Source of the DNA: Tritrichomonas musculus | Lineage: Eukaryota > Parabasalia > Tritrichomonadida > Tritrichomonadidae | NCBI GenBank assembly: GCA_039105265.1 | Contig: JAPFFF010000087.1 | Coordinates: 47,774-111,773, forward strand | Direction: 5' to 3' | Length of the DNA: 64,000 nucleotides | In this document: piece by piece, positions 15,801-31,100 of the stretch | Layout: each line of letters opens with the position of its first letter | Numbering within the stretch: the first letter of the stretch is position 1 | Notes under the pieces: model-generated | Told to the model about the DNA's origin: nothing | The model's database searches: none | The model's input: only the letters and a program-made list of their open reading frames with translations | Position numbers and translations under genes: made by a program

Positions 15801-18800
15801 GTTGAATCATCAGATTAAACTACAACTGCAGTTGAATCATCAGATTAAACTACAACTGCAGTTGAACCATTAGATTCAGCTACAACTGCAATTTGAACCA
15901 TCAGATTCAGCTGCAACTGCAATTGAACCATCAGATTAAACTACAACTGCAATTTGAACCATCAGATTCAGCTACAACTGCAGTTGAATCATCAGATTAA
16001 ACTACAACTGCAATTTGAACCATCAGATTCAGCTACAACTGCAATATGAACCATCAGATTCAGCTACAACTGCAATTTGAACCATCAGATTAAACTACAA
16101 CTGCAATTGAACCATTAGATTCAGCTGCAACTTCAATTGAACCATCAGATTAAACTACAACTGCAATTGAACCATCAGATTCAGCTACAACTGCAATTGA
16201 ACCATCAGATTAAACTACAACTGCAATTTGAACCATCAGATTCAGCTACAACTGCAATTGAACCATCAGATTAAACTACAACTGCAATTTGAACCATCAG
16301 ATTCAGCTACAACTGCAATTGAACTATCAGATTAAACTACAACTGCAATTGAACCATCAGATTAAACTACAACTGCAATTGAATTATCAGATTCAGCTAC
16401 AACTGCAATTTGAACCATCAGATTAAACTACAACTGCAATTGAACCATCAGATTAAACTACAACTGCAATTGAACCATCAGATTCAGCTGCAACTGCAAT
16501 TTGAACCATTAGATTAAACTACAACTGCAGTTGAACCATTAGATTCAGCTACAACTGCAATTTGAACCATCAGATTCAGCTACAACTGCAGTTGAATCAT
16601 CAGATTAAACTACAACTGCAATTGAATTATCAGATTCAGCTACAACTGCAATTTGAACCATCAGATTAAACTACAACTGCAATTTGAACCATCAGATTCA
16701 GCTGCAACTGCAATTGAACCATCAGATTAAACTACAACTGCAATTTGAACCATCAGATTCAGCTGCAACTGCAATTGAACCATCAGATTAAACTACAACT
16801 GCAATTGAATTATCAGATTCAGCTGCAACTGCAATTTGAACCATTAGATTAAACTACAACTGCAGTTGAACCATTAGATTCAGCTAAAACTGCAATTTGA
16901 ACCATCAGATTAAACTACAACTGCAATTGAATTATCAGATTCAGCTGCAACTGCAATTGAACCATCAGATTAAACTACAACTGCAATTTGAACCATCAGA
17001 TTCAGCTGCAACTGCAATTGAACCATCAGATTAAACTACAACTTCAATTGAACCATTAGATTCAGCTGCAACTGCAATTTGAACCATTAGATTAAGCTAC
17101 AACTGAAATTGAACCATTAGATTAAACTACAACTGCAATTGAACCATCAGATTAAACTACAACTGCAATTTGAATCATCAGATTAAACTACAACTGCAAT
17201 TTGAATCATCAGATTAAACTACAACTGCAATTTGAATCATCAGATTAAACTACAACTGCAGTTGAACCATTAGATTCAGCTACAACTGCAATTTGAACCA
17301 TCAGATTCAGCTGCAACTGCAATTGAACCATCAGATTAAACTACAACTGCAATTTGAACCATCAGATTAAACTACAACTGCAATTTGAACCATCAGATTC
17401 AGCTACAACTGCAATTGAACCATCAGATTAAACTACAACTGCAATTTGAACCATCAGATTCAGCTACAACTGCAGTTGAATCATCAGATTAAACTACAAC
17501 TGCAGTTGAATCATCAGATTAAACTACAACTGCAGTTGAACCATTAGATTCAGCTACAACTGCAATTTGAACCATCAGATTCAGCTGCAACTGCAATTGA
17601 ACCATCAGATTAAACTACAACTGCAATTTGAACCATCAGATTCAGCTACAACTGCAGTTGAATCATCAGATTAAACTACAACTGCAGTTGAACCATTAGA
17701 TTCAGCTACAACTGCAATTTGAACCATCAGATTCAGCTGCAACTGCAATTGAACCATCAGATTAAACTACAACTTCAATTGAACCATTAGATTCAGCTGC
17801 AACTGCAATTTGAACCATTAGATTAAGCTACAACTGAAATTGAACCATTAGATTAAACTACAACTGCAATTGAACCATCAGATTAAACTACAACTGCAAT
17901 TGAACTATCAGATTAAACTACAACTGCAATTGAACCATCAGATTCAGCTGCAACTGCAATTTGAACCATCAGATTAAACTACAACTGCAATTTGAATCAT
18001 CAGATTAAACTACAACTGCAATTTGAACCATCAGATTAAACTACAACTGCAGTTGAATCATCAGATTAAACTACAACTGCAGTTGAACTATCAGATTCAG
18101 CTGCAACTGCAATTTGAACCATCAGATTAAACTACAACTGCAATTTGAATCATCAGATTAAACTACAACTGCAATTTGAACCATCAGATTAAACTACAAC
18201 TGCAGTTGAATCATCAGATTCAGCTACAACTGCAATTTGAACCATCAGATTCAGCTACAACTGCAATTTGAACCATCAGATTCAGCTACAACTGCAATTT
18301 GAACCATCAGATTAAACTACAACTGAAATTGAACCATTAGATTAAACTACAACTGCAATTGAACCATCAGATTAAACTACAACTGCAATTGAACTATCAG
18401 ATTAAACTACAACTGCAATTGAACCATCAGATTCAGCTGCAACTGCAATTTGAACCATCAGATTAAACTACAACTGCAATTTGAATCATCAGATTAAACT
18501 ACAACTGCAATTTGAACCATCAGATTAAACTACAACTGCAGTTGAATCATCAGATTAAACTACAACTGCAGTTGAACCATTAGATTCAGCTAAAACTGCA
18601 ATTTGAACCATCAGATTCAGCTGCAACTGCAATTGAACCATCAGATTAAACTACAACTGCAATTTGAACCATCAGATTAAACTACAACTGCAATTTGAAC
18701 CATCAGATTAAACTACAACTGCAATTGAACCATCAGATTAAACTACAACTGCAATTTGAATCATCAGATTAAACTACAACTGCAATTTGAATCATCAGAT

Positions 18801-19206
18801 TAAACTACAACTGCAGTTGAATCATCAGATTAAACTACAACTGCAGTTGAACCATTAGATTCAGCTACAACTGCAATTTGAACCATCAGATTCAGCTGCA
18901 ACTGCAATTGAACCATCAGATTAAACTACAACTGCAATTTGAACCATCAGATTCAGCTACAACTGCAGTTGAATCATCAGATTAAACTACAACTGCAGTT
19001 GAACCATTAGATTCAGCTACAACTGCAATTTGAACCATCAGATTCAGCTGCAACTGCAATTGAACCATCAGATTAAACTACAACTTCAATTGAACCATTA
19101 GATTCAGCTGCAACTGCAATTTGAACCATTAGATTAAGCTACAACTGAAATTGAACCATTAGATTAAACTACAACTGCAATTGAACCATCAGATTAAACT
19201 ACAACT
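12285..19206 (+). repeat. Duplication at 3,716-bp offset in family A
   Basis: About 12,285-15,490 matches about 16,001-19,206. Markers at 13,378, 14,109 and 15,420 recur at 17,094, 17,825 and 19,136. The rare AATATG variant at 12,330 recurs at 16,046, and the variant marker at 14,598 recurs at 18,314, all at exactly 3,716 bp. A TATAACTGC substitution near 14,449 is present only in the first copy, so some point change has happened since duplication. The 15,490-16,000 stretch between the homologous parts resembles the block after marker 13,378 (three TTTGAATCATCAG monomers in a row). Confidence 0.85.
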
Positions 19207-22190
19207 GCAATTGAACTATCAGATTAAACTACAACTGCAATTGAACCATCAGATTCAGCTGCAACTGCAATTTGAACCATCAGATTAAACTACAACTGCA
19301 ATTTGAATCATCAGATTAAACTACAACTGCAATTTGAACCATCAGATTAAACTACAACTGCAGTTGAATCATCAGATTAAACTACAACTGCAGTTGAACC
19401 ATTAGATTCAGCTAAAACTGCAATTTGAACCATCAGATTCAGCTGCAACTGCAATTTGAACCATCAGATTAAACTACAACTGCAATTTGAATCATCAGAT
19501 TAAACTACAACTGCAATTTGAACCATCAGATTAAACTACAACTGCAGTTGAATCATCAGATTAAACTACAACTGCAGTTGAACCATTAGATTCAGCTAAA
19601 ACTGCAATTTGAACCATCAGATTCAGCTACAACTGCAATTTGAACCATCAGATTCAGCTACAACTGCAATTTGAACCATCAGATTCAGCTACAACTGCAA
19701 TTTGAACCATCAGATTCAGCTGCAACTGCAATTGAACCATCAGATTAAACTACAACTTCAATTGAACCATTAGATTCAGCTGCAACTGCAATTTGAACCA
19801 TTAGATTAAGCTACAACTGAAATTGAACCATTAGATTAAACTACAACTGCAATTGAACCATCAGATTAAACTACAACTGCAATTGAACTATCAGATTAAA
19901 CTACAACTGCAATTGAACCATCAGATTCAGCTGCAACTGCAATTTGAACCATCAGATTAAACTACAACTGCAATTTGAATCATCAGATTAAACTACAACT
20001 GCAATTTGAACCATCAGATTAAACTACAACTGCAGTTGAATCATCAGATTCAGCTACAACTGCAATTTGAACCATCAGATTCAGCTACAACTGCAATTTG
20101 AACCATCAGATTCAGCTACAACTGCAATTTGAACCATCAGATTAAACTACAACTGCAATTGAACCATTAGATTCAGCTGCAACTTCAATTGAACCATCAG
20201 ATTAAACTACAACTGCAATTGAACCATCAGATTCAGCTACAACTGCAATTGAACCATCAGATTAAACTACAACTGCAATTTGAACCATCAGATTCAGCTA
20301 CAACTGCAATTGAACCATCAGATTAAACTACAACTGCAATTTGAACCATCAGATTCAGCTACAACTGCAATTGAACTATCAGATTAAACTACAACTGCAA
20401 TTGAACCATCAGATTAAACTACAACTGCAATTGAATTATCAGATTCAGCTACAACTGCAATTTGAACCATTAGATTAAGCTACAACTGAAATTGAACCAT
20501 TAGATTCAGCTAAAACTGCAATTTGAACCATCAGATTCAGCTGCAACTGCAATTGAACCATCAGATTAAACTACAACTGCAATTTGAACCATCAGATTAA
20601 ACTACAACTGCAATTTGAACCATCAGATTAAACTACAACTGCAATTGAACCATCAGATTAAACTACAACTGCAATTGAACCATCAGATTCAGCTGCAACT
20701 GCAATTTGAACCATTAGATTAAACTACAACTGCAGTTGAACCATTAGATTCAGCTACAACTGCAATTTGAACCATCAGATTCAGCTGCAACTGCAATTGA
20801 ACCATCAGATTAAACTACAACTGCAATTTGAACCATTAGATTAAGCTACAACTGAAATTGAACCATTAGATTAAACTACAACTGCAATTTGAACCATCAG
20901 ATTAAACTACAACTGCAATTTGAACCATCAGATTAAACTACAACTGCAATTTGAATCATCAGATTAAACTACAACTGCAATTTGAACCATCAGATTAAAC
21001 TACAACTGCAGTTGAATCATCAGATTAAACTACAACTGCAGTTGAACCATTAGATTCAGCTAAAACTGCAATTTGAACCATCAGATTCAGCTGCAACTGC
21101 AATTGAACCATCAGATTAAACTACAACTGCAATTTGAACCATCAGATTAAACTACAACTGCAATTTGAACCATCAGATTAAACTACAACTGCAATTGAAC
21201 CATCAGATTAAACTACAACTGCAATTTGAATCATCAGATTAAACTACAACTGCAATTTGAATCATCAGATTAAACTACAACTGCAGTTGAACCATTAGAT
21301 TCAGCTACAACTGCAATTTGAACCATCAGATTCAGCTGCAACTGCAATTGAACCATCAGATTAAACTACAACTGCAATTTGAACCATCAGATTAAACTAC
21401 AACTGCAATTTGAACCATCAGATTCAGCCACAACTGCAATTGAACCATCAGATTAAACTACAACTGCAATTTGAATCATCAGATTAAACTACAACTGCAA
21501 TTTGAATCATCAGATTAAACTACAACTGCAGTTGAATCATCAGATTAAACTACAACTGCAGTTGAACCATTAGATTCAGCTACAACTGCAATTTGAACCA
21601 TCAGATTCAGCTGCAACTGCAATTGAACCATCAGATTAAACTACAACTGCAATTTGAACCATCAGATTCAGCTACAACTGCAGTTGAATCATCAGATTAA
21701 ACTACAACTGCAGTTGAACCATTAGATTCAGCTACAACTGCAATTTGAACCATCAGATTCAGCTGCAACTGCAATTGAACCATCAGATTAAACTACAACT
21801 TCAATTGAACCATTAGATTCAGCTGCAACTGCAATTTGAACCATTAGATTAAGCTACAACTGAAATTGAACCATTAGATTAAACTACAACTGCAATTGAA
21901 CCATCAGATTAAACTACAACTGCAATTGAACTATCAGATTAAACTACAACTGCAATTTGAACCATCAGATTAAACTACAACTGCAATTTGAATCATCAGA
22001 TTAAACTACAACTGCAATTTGAACCATCAGATTAAACTACAACTGCAGTTGAATCATCAGATTAAACTACAACTGCAGTTGAACCATTAGATTCAGCTAA
22101 AACTGCAATTTGAACCATCAGATTAAACTACAACTGCAATTGAACTATCAGATTAAACTACAACTGCAATTGAACCATCAGATTAAACTA

Positions 22191-25100
22191 CAACTGCAAT
22201 TTGAATCATCAGATTAAACTACAACTGCAATTTGAACCATCAGATTAAACTACAACTGCAATTTGAATCATCAGATTCAGCTGCAACTTCAATTGAACCA
22301 TCAGATTCAGCTACAACTGCAATTGAACCATCAGATTAAACTACAACTGCAATTTGAACCATCAGATTCAGCTACAACTGCAATTGAACCATCAGATTAA
22401 ACTACAACTGCAATTGAACCATCAGATTAAACTACAACTGCAATTGAATTATCAGATTCAGCTACAACTGCAATTTGAACCATCAGATTAAACTACAACT
22501 GCAATTGAACCATCAGATTAAACTACAACTGCAATTGAACCATCAGATTCAGCTGCAACTGCAATTTGAACCATTAGATTAAACTACAACTGCAGTTGAA
22601 CCATTAGATTCAGCTACAACTGCAATTTGAACCATCAGATTCAGCTGCAACTGCAATTGAACCATCAGATTAAACTACAACTTCAATTGAACCATTAGAT
22701 TCAGCTGCAACTGCAATTTGAACCATTAGATTAAGCTACAACTGAAATTGAACCATTAGATTAAACTACAACTGCAATTGAACCATCAGATTAAACTACA
22801 ACTGCAATTGAACTATCAGATTAAACTACAACTGCAATTGAACCATCAGATTCAGCTGCAACTGCAATTTGAACCATCAGATTAAACTACAACTGCAATT
22901 TGAATCATCAGATTAAACTACAACTGCAATTTGAACCATCAGATTAAACTACAACTGCAGTTGAATCATCAGATTAAACTACAACTGCAGTTGAACCATT
23001 AGATTCAGCTAAAACTGCAATTTGAACCATCAGATTCAGCTGCAACTGCAATTGAACCATCAGATTAAACTACAACTGCAATTTGAACCATCAGATTAAA
23101 CTACAACTGCAATTTGAACCATCAGATTAAACTACAACTGCAATTGAACCATCAGATTAAACTACAACTGCAATTTGAATCATCAGATTAAACTACAACT
23201 GCAGTTGAATCATCAGATTAAACTACAACTGCAGTTGAACCATTAGATTCAGCTACAACTGCAATTTGAACCATCAGATTCAGCTGCAACTGCAATTGAA
23301 CCATCAGATTAAACTACAACTGCAATTTGAACCATCAGATTCAGCTACAACTGCAGTTGAATCATCAGATTAAACTACAACTGCAGTTGAACCATTAGAT
23401 TCAGCTACAACTGCAATTTGAACCATCAGATTCAGCTGCAACTGCAATTGAACCATCAGATTAAACTACAACTGCAATTTGAACCATCAGATTCAGCTAC
23501 AACTGCAGTTGAATCATCAGATTAAACTACAACTTCAATTGAACCATTAGATTCAGCTGCAACTGCAATTTGAACCATTAGATTAAGCTACAACTGAAAT
23601 TGAACCATTAGATTAAACTACAACTGCAATTGAACCATCAGATTAAACTACAACTGCAATTGAACTATCAGATTAAACTACAACTGCAATTGAACCATCA
23701 GATTCAGCTGCAACTGCAATTTGAACCATCAGATTAAACTACAACTGCAATTGAACCATTAGATTCAGCTGCAACTTCAATTGAACCATCAGATTAAACT
23801 ACAACTGCAATTGAACCATCAGATTCAGCTACAACTGCAATTGAACCATCAGATTAAACTACAACTGCAATTTGAACCATCAGATTCAGCTACAACTGCA
23901 ATTGAACCATCAGATTAAACTACAACTGCAATTGAATTATCAGATTCAGCTACAACTGCAATTTGAACCATCAGATTAAACTACAACTGCAATTGAACCA
24001 TCAGATTAAACTACAACTGCAATTGAACCATCAGATTCAGCTGCAACTGCAATTTGAACCATTAGATTAAACTACAACTGCAGTTGAACCATCAGATTCA
24101 GCTACAACTGCAATTTGAACCATCAGATTCAGCTACAACTGCAATTTGAACCATCAGATTAAACTACAACTGCAATTGAACCATCAGATTCAGCTACAAC
24201 TGCAATTTGAACCATCAGATTCAGCTACAACTGCAATATGAACCATCAGATTCAGCTACAACTGCAATTTGAACCATCAGATTAAACTACAACTGCAATT
24301 GAACCATTAGATTCAGCTGCAACTTCAATTGAACCATCAGATTAAACTACAACTGCAATTGAACCATCAGATTCAGCTACAACTGCAATTGAACCATCAG
24401 ATTAAACTACAACTGCAATTTGAACCATCAGATTCAGCTACAACTGCAATTGAACCATCAGATTAAACTACAACTGCAATTTGAACCATCAGATTCAGCT
24501 ACAACTGCAATTGAACTATCAGATTAAACTACAACTGCAATTGAACCATCAGATTAAACTACAACTGCAATTGAATTATCAGATTCAGCTACAACTGCAA
24601 TTTGAACCATCAGATTAAACTACAACTGCAATTGAACCATCAGATTAAACTACAACTGCAATTGAACCATCAGATTCAGCTGCAACTGCAATTTGAACCA
24701 TTAGATTAAACTACAACTGCAGTTGAACCATTAGATTCAGCTACAACTGCAATTGAACCATCAGATTCAGCTGCAACTGCAATTTGAACCATCAGATTAA
24801 ACTACAACTGCAATTGAACCATTAGATTCAGCTGCAACTTCAATTGAACCATCAGATTAAACTACAACTGCAATTGAACCATCAGATTAAACTACAACTG
24901 CAATTTGAACCATCAGATTCAGCTACAACTGCAATTTGAACCATCAGATTCAGCTACAACTGCAATTGAACCATCAGATTAAACTACAACTGCAATTGAA
25001 TTATCAGATTCAGCTACAACTGCAATTTGAACCATCAGATTAAACTACAACTGCAATTGAACCATCAGATTAAACTACAACTGCAATTGAACCATCAGAT

Positions 25101-28100
25101 TCAGCTGCAACTGCAATTTGAACCATTAGATTAAACTACAACTGCAGTTGAACCATCAGATTCAGCTACAACTGCAATTTGAACCATCAGATTCAGCTAC
25201 AACTGCAATTTGAACCATCAGATTAAACTACAACTGCAATTGAACCATCAGATTCAGCTACAACTGCAATTTGAACCATCAGATTCAGCTACAACTGCAA
25301 TATGAACCATCAGATTCAGCTACAACTGCAATTTGAACCATCAGATTAAACTACAACTGCAATTGAACCATTAGATTCAGCTGCAACTTCAATTGAACCA
25401 TCAGATTAAACTACAACTGCAATTGAACCATCAGATTCAGCTACAACTGCAATTGAACCATCAGATTAAACTACAACTGCAATTTGAACCATCAGATTCA
25501 GCTACAACTGCAATTGAACCATCAGATTAAACTACAACTGCAATTTGAACCATCAGATTCAGCTACAACTGCAATTGAACTATCAGATTAAACTACAACT
25601 GCAATTGAACCATCAGATTAAACTACAACTGCAATTGAATTATCAGATTCAGCTACAACTGCAATTTGAACCATCAGATTAAACTACAACTGCAATTGAA
25701 CCATCAGATTAAACTACAACTGCAATTGAACCATCAGATTCAGCTGCAACTGCAATTTGAACCATTAGATTAAACTACAACTGCAGTTGAACCATTAGAT
25801 TCAGCTACAACTGCAATTTGAACCATCAGATTCAGCTGCAACTGCAATTGAACCATCAGATTAAACTACAACTTCAATTGAACCATTAGATTCAGCTGCA
25901 ACTGCAATTTGAACCATTAGATTAAGCTACAACTGAAATTGAACCATTAGATTAAACTACAACTGCAATTGAACCATCAGATTAAACTACAACTGCAATT
26001 TGAATCATCAGATTAAACTACAACTGCAATTTGAATCATCAGATTAAACTACAACTGCAATTTGAATCATCAGATTAAACTACAACTGCAGTTGAACCAT
26101 TAGATTCAGCTACAACTGCAATTTGAACCATCAGATTCAGCTGCAACTGCAATTGAACCATCAGATTAAACTACAACTGCAATTTGAACCATCAGATTAA
26201 ACTACAACTGCAATTTGAACCATCAGATTCAGCTACAACTGCAATTGAACCATCAGATTAAACTACAACTGCAATTTGAACCATCAGATTCAGCTACAAC
26301 TGCAGTTGAATCATCAGATTAAACTACAACTGCAGTTGAATCATCAGATTAAACTACAACTGCAGTTGAACCATTAGATTCAGCTACAACTGCAATTTGA
26401 ACCATCAGATTCAGCTGCAACTGCAATTGAACCATCAGATTAAACTACAACTGCAATTTGAACCATCAGATTCAGCTACAACTGCAGTTGAATCATCAGA
26501 TTAAACTACAACTGCAGTTGAACCATTAGATTCAGCTACAACTGCAATTGAACCATCAGATTCAGCTGCAACTGCAATTGAACCATCAGATTAAACTACA
26601 ACTTCAATTGAACCATTAGATTCAGCTGCAACTGCAATTTGAACCATTAGATTAAGCTACAACTGAAATTGAACCATTAGATTAAACTACAACTGCAATT
26701 GAACCATCAGATTAAACTACAACTGCAATTGAACTATCAGATTAAACTACAACTGCAATTGAACCATCAGATTCAGCTGCAACTGCAATTTGAACCATCA
26801 GATTAAACTACAACTGCAATTTGAATCATCAGATTAAACTACAACTGCAATTTGAACCATCAGATTAAACTACAACTGCAGTTGAATCATCAGATTAAAC
26901 TACAACTGCAGTTGAACCATTAGATTCAGCTAAAACTGCAATTTGAACCATCAGATTAAACTACAACTGCAATTTGAATCATCAGATTAAACTACAACTG
27001 CAATTGAACCATCAGATTAAACTACAACTGCAATTTGAATCATCAGATTAAACTACAACTGCAATTGAACCATCAGATTCAGCTGCAACTTCAATTGAAC
27101 CATCAGATTCAGCTACAACTGCAATTGAACCATCAGATTAAACTACAACTGCAATTTGAACCATCAGATTCAGCTACAACTGCAATTGAACCATCAGATT
27201 AAACTACAACTGCAATTGAACCATCAGATTAAACTACAACTGCAATTGAATTATCAGATTCAGCTACAACTGCAATTTGAACCATCAGATTAAACTACAA
27301 CTGCAATTGAACCATCAGATTAAACTACAACTGCAATTGAACCATCAGATTCAGCTGCAACTGCAATTGAACCATCAGATTAAACTACAACTTCAATTGA
27401 ACCATTAGATTCAGCTGCAACTGCAATTTGAACCATTAGATTAAGCTACAACTGAAATTGAACCATTAGATTAAACTACAACTGCAATTGAACCATCAGA
27501 TTAAACTACAACTGCAATTGAACTATCAGATTAAACTACAACTGCAATTGAACCATCAGATTCAGCTGCAACTGCAATTTGAACCATCAGATTAAACTAC
27601 AACTGCAATTTGAATCATCAGATTAAACTACAACTGCAATTTGAACCATCAGATTAAACTACAACTGCAGTTGAATCATCAGATTAAACTACAACTGCAG
27701 TTGAACCATTAGATTCAGCTAAAACTGCAATTTGAACCATCAGATTCAGCTGCAACTGCAATTGAACCATCAGATTAAACTACAACTTCAATTGAACCAT
27801 TAGATTCAGCTGCAACTGCAATTTGAACCATTAGATTAAGCTACAACTGAAATTGAACCATTAGATTAAACTACAACTGCAATTGAACCATCAGATTAAA
27901 CTACAACTGCAATTGAACTATCAGATTAAACTACAACTGCAATTGAACCATCAGATTCAGCTGCAACTGCAATTTGAACCATCAGATTAAACTACAACTG
28001 CAATTTGAATCATCAGATTAAACTACAACTGCAATTTGAACCATCAGATTAAACTACAACTGCAGTTGAATCATCAGATTAAACTACAACTGCAGTTGAA

Positions 28101-31100
28101 CCATTAGATTCAGCTAAAACTGCAATTTGAACCATCAGATTAAACTACAACTGCAGTTGAATCATCAGATTAAACTACAACTGCAATTGAACCATCAGAT
28201 TAAACTACAACTGCAATTTGAATCATCAGATTAAACTACAACTGCAATTGAACCATCAGATTAAACTACAACTGCAATTTGAATCATCAGATTAAACTAC
28301 AACTGCAATTGAACCATCAGATTAAACTACAACTGCAATTGAACCATCAGATTAAACTACAACTGCAATTGAACTATCAGATTAAACTACAACTGCAATT
28401 GAACCATCAGATTAAACTACAACTGCAATTGAACCATCAGATTAAACTACAACTGCAATTGAACCATCAGATTCAGCTGCAACTGCAATTTGAACCATCA
28501 GATTAAACTACAACTGCAATTGAACCATCAGATTAAACTACAACTGCAATTGAACCATCAGATTAAACTACAACTGCAATTGAACCATCAGATTCAGCTG
28601 CAACTGCAATTTGAACCATTAGATTAAACTACAACTGCAGTTGAACCATTAGATTCAGCTACAACTGCAATTTGAACCATCAGATTCAGCTGCAACTGCA
28701 ATTGAACCATCAGATTAAACTACAACTTCAATTGAACCATTAGATTCAGCTGCAACTGCAATTTGAATCATCAGATTAAACTACAACTGCAATTTGAACC
28801 ATCAGATTAAACTACAACTGCAATTTGAATCATCAGATTCAGCTGCAACTTCAATTGAACCATCAGATTCAGCTACAACTGCAATTGAACCATCAGATTA
28901 AACTACAACTGCAATTTGAACCATCAGATTCAGCTACAACTGCAATTGAACCATCAGATTAAACTACAACTGCAATTGAACCATCAGATTAAACTACAAC
29001 TGCAATTGAATTATCAGATTCAGCTACAACTGCAATTTGAACCATCAGATTAAACTACAACTGCAATTGAACCATCAGATTAAACTACAACTGCAATTGA
29101 ACCATCAGATTCAGCTGCAACTGCAATTTGAACCATTAGATTAAACTACAACTGCAGTTGAACCATTAGATTCAGCTACAACTGCAATTTGAACCATCAG
29201 ATTCAGCTGCAACTGCAATTGAACCATCAGATTAAACTACAACTTCAATTGAACCATTAGATTCAGCTGCAACTGCAATTTGAACCATTAGATTAAGCTA
29301 CAACTGAAATTGAACCATTAGATTAAACTACAACTGCAATTGAACCATCAGATTAAACTACAACTGCAATTGAACTATCAGATTAAACTACAACTGCAAT
29401 TGAACCATCAGATTCAGCTGCAACTGCAATTTGAACCATCAGATTAAACTACAACTGCAATTTGAATCATCAGATTAAACTACAACTGCAATTTGAACCA
29501 TCAGATTAAACTACAACTGCAGTTGAATCATCAGATTAAACTACAACTGCAGTTGAACCATTAGATTCAGCTAAAACTGCAATTTGAACCATCAGATTCA
29601 GCTGCAACTGCAATTGAACCATCAGATTAAACTACAACTGCAATTTGAACCATCAGATTAAACTACAACTGCAATTTGAACCATCAGATTAAACTACAAC
29701 TGCAATTGAACCATCAGATTAAACTACAACTGCAATTTGAATCATCAGATTAAACTACAACTGCAGTTGAATCATCAGATTAAACTACAACTGCAGTTGA
29801 ACCATTAGATTCAGCTACAACTGCAATTTGAACCATCAGATTCAGCTGCAACTGCAATTGAACCATCAGATTAAACTACAACTGCAATTTGAACCATCAG
29901 ATTCAGCTACAACTGCAGTTGAATCATCAGATTAAACTACAACTGCAGTTGAACCATTAGATTCAGCTACAACTGCAATTTGAACCATCAGATTCAGCTG
30001 CAACTGCAATTGAACCATCAGATTAAACTACAACTGCAATTTGAACCATCAGATTCAGCTACAACTGCAGTTGAATCATCAGATTAAACTACAACTTCAA
30101 TTGAACCATTAGATTCAGCTGCAACTGCAATTTGAACCATTAGATTAAGCTACAACTGAAATTGAACCATTAGATTAAACTACAACTGCAATTGAACCAT
30201 CAGATTAAACTACAACTGCAATTGAACTATCAGATTAAACTACAACTGCAATTGAACCATCAGATTCAGCTGCAACTGCAATTTGAACCATCAGATTAAA
30301 CTACAACTGCAATTGAACCATTAGATTCAGCTGCAACTTCAATTGAACCATCAGATTAAACTACAACTGCAATTGAACCATCAGATTCAGCTACAACTGC
30401 AATTGAACCATCAGATTAAACTACAACTGCAATTTGAACCATCAGATTCAGCTACAACTGCAATTGAACCATCAGATTAAACTACAACTGCAATTGAATT
30501 ATCAGATTCAGCTACAACTGCAATTTGAACCATCAGATTAAACTACAACTGCAATTGAACCATCAGATTAAACTACAACTGCAATTGAACCATCAGATTC
30601 AGCTGCAACTGCAATTTGAACCATTAGATTAAACTACAACTGCAGTTGAACCATCAGATTCAGCTACAACTGCAATTTGAACCATCAGATTCAGCTACAA
30701 CTGCAATTTGAACCATCAGATTAAACTACAACTGCAATTGAACCATCAGATTCAGCTACAACTGCAATTTGAACCATCAGATTCAGCTACAACTGCAATA
30801 TGAACCATCAGATTCAGCTACAACTGCAATTTGAACCATCAGATTAAACTACAACTGCAATTGAACCATTAGATTCAGCTGCAACTTCAATTGAACCATC
30901 AGATTAAACTACAACTGCAATTGAACCATCAGATTCAGCTACAACTGCAATTGAACCATCAGATTAAACTACAACTGCAATTTGAACCATCAGATTCAGC
31001 TACAACTGCAATTGAACCATCAGATTAAACTACAACTGCAATTTGAACCATCAGATTCAGCTACAACTGCAATTGAACTATCAGATTAAACTACAACTGC

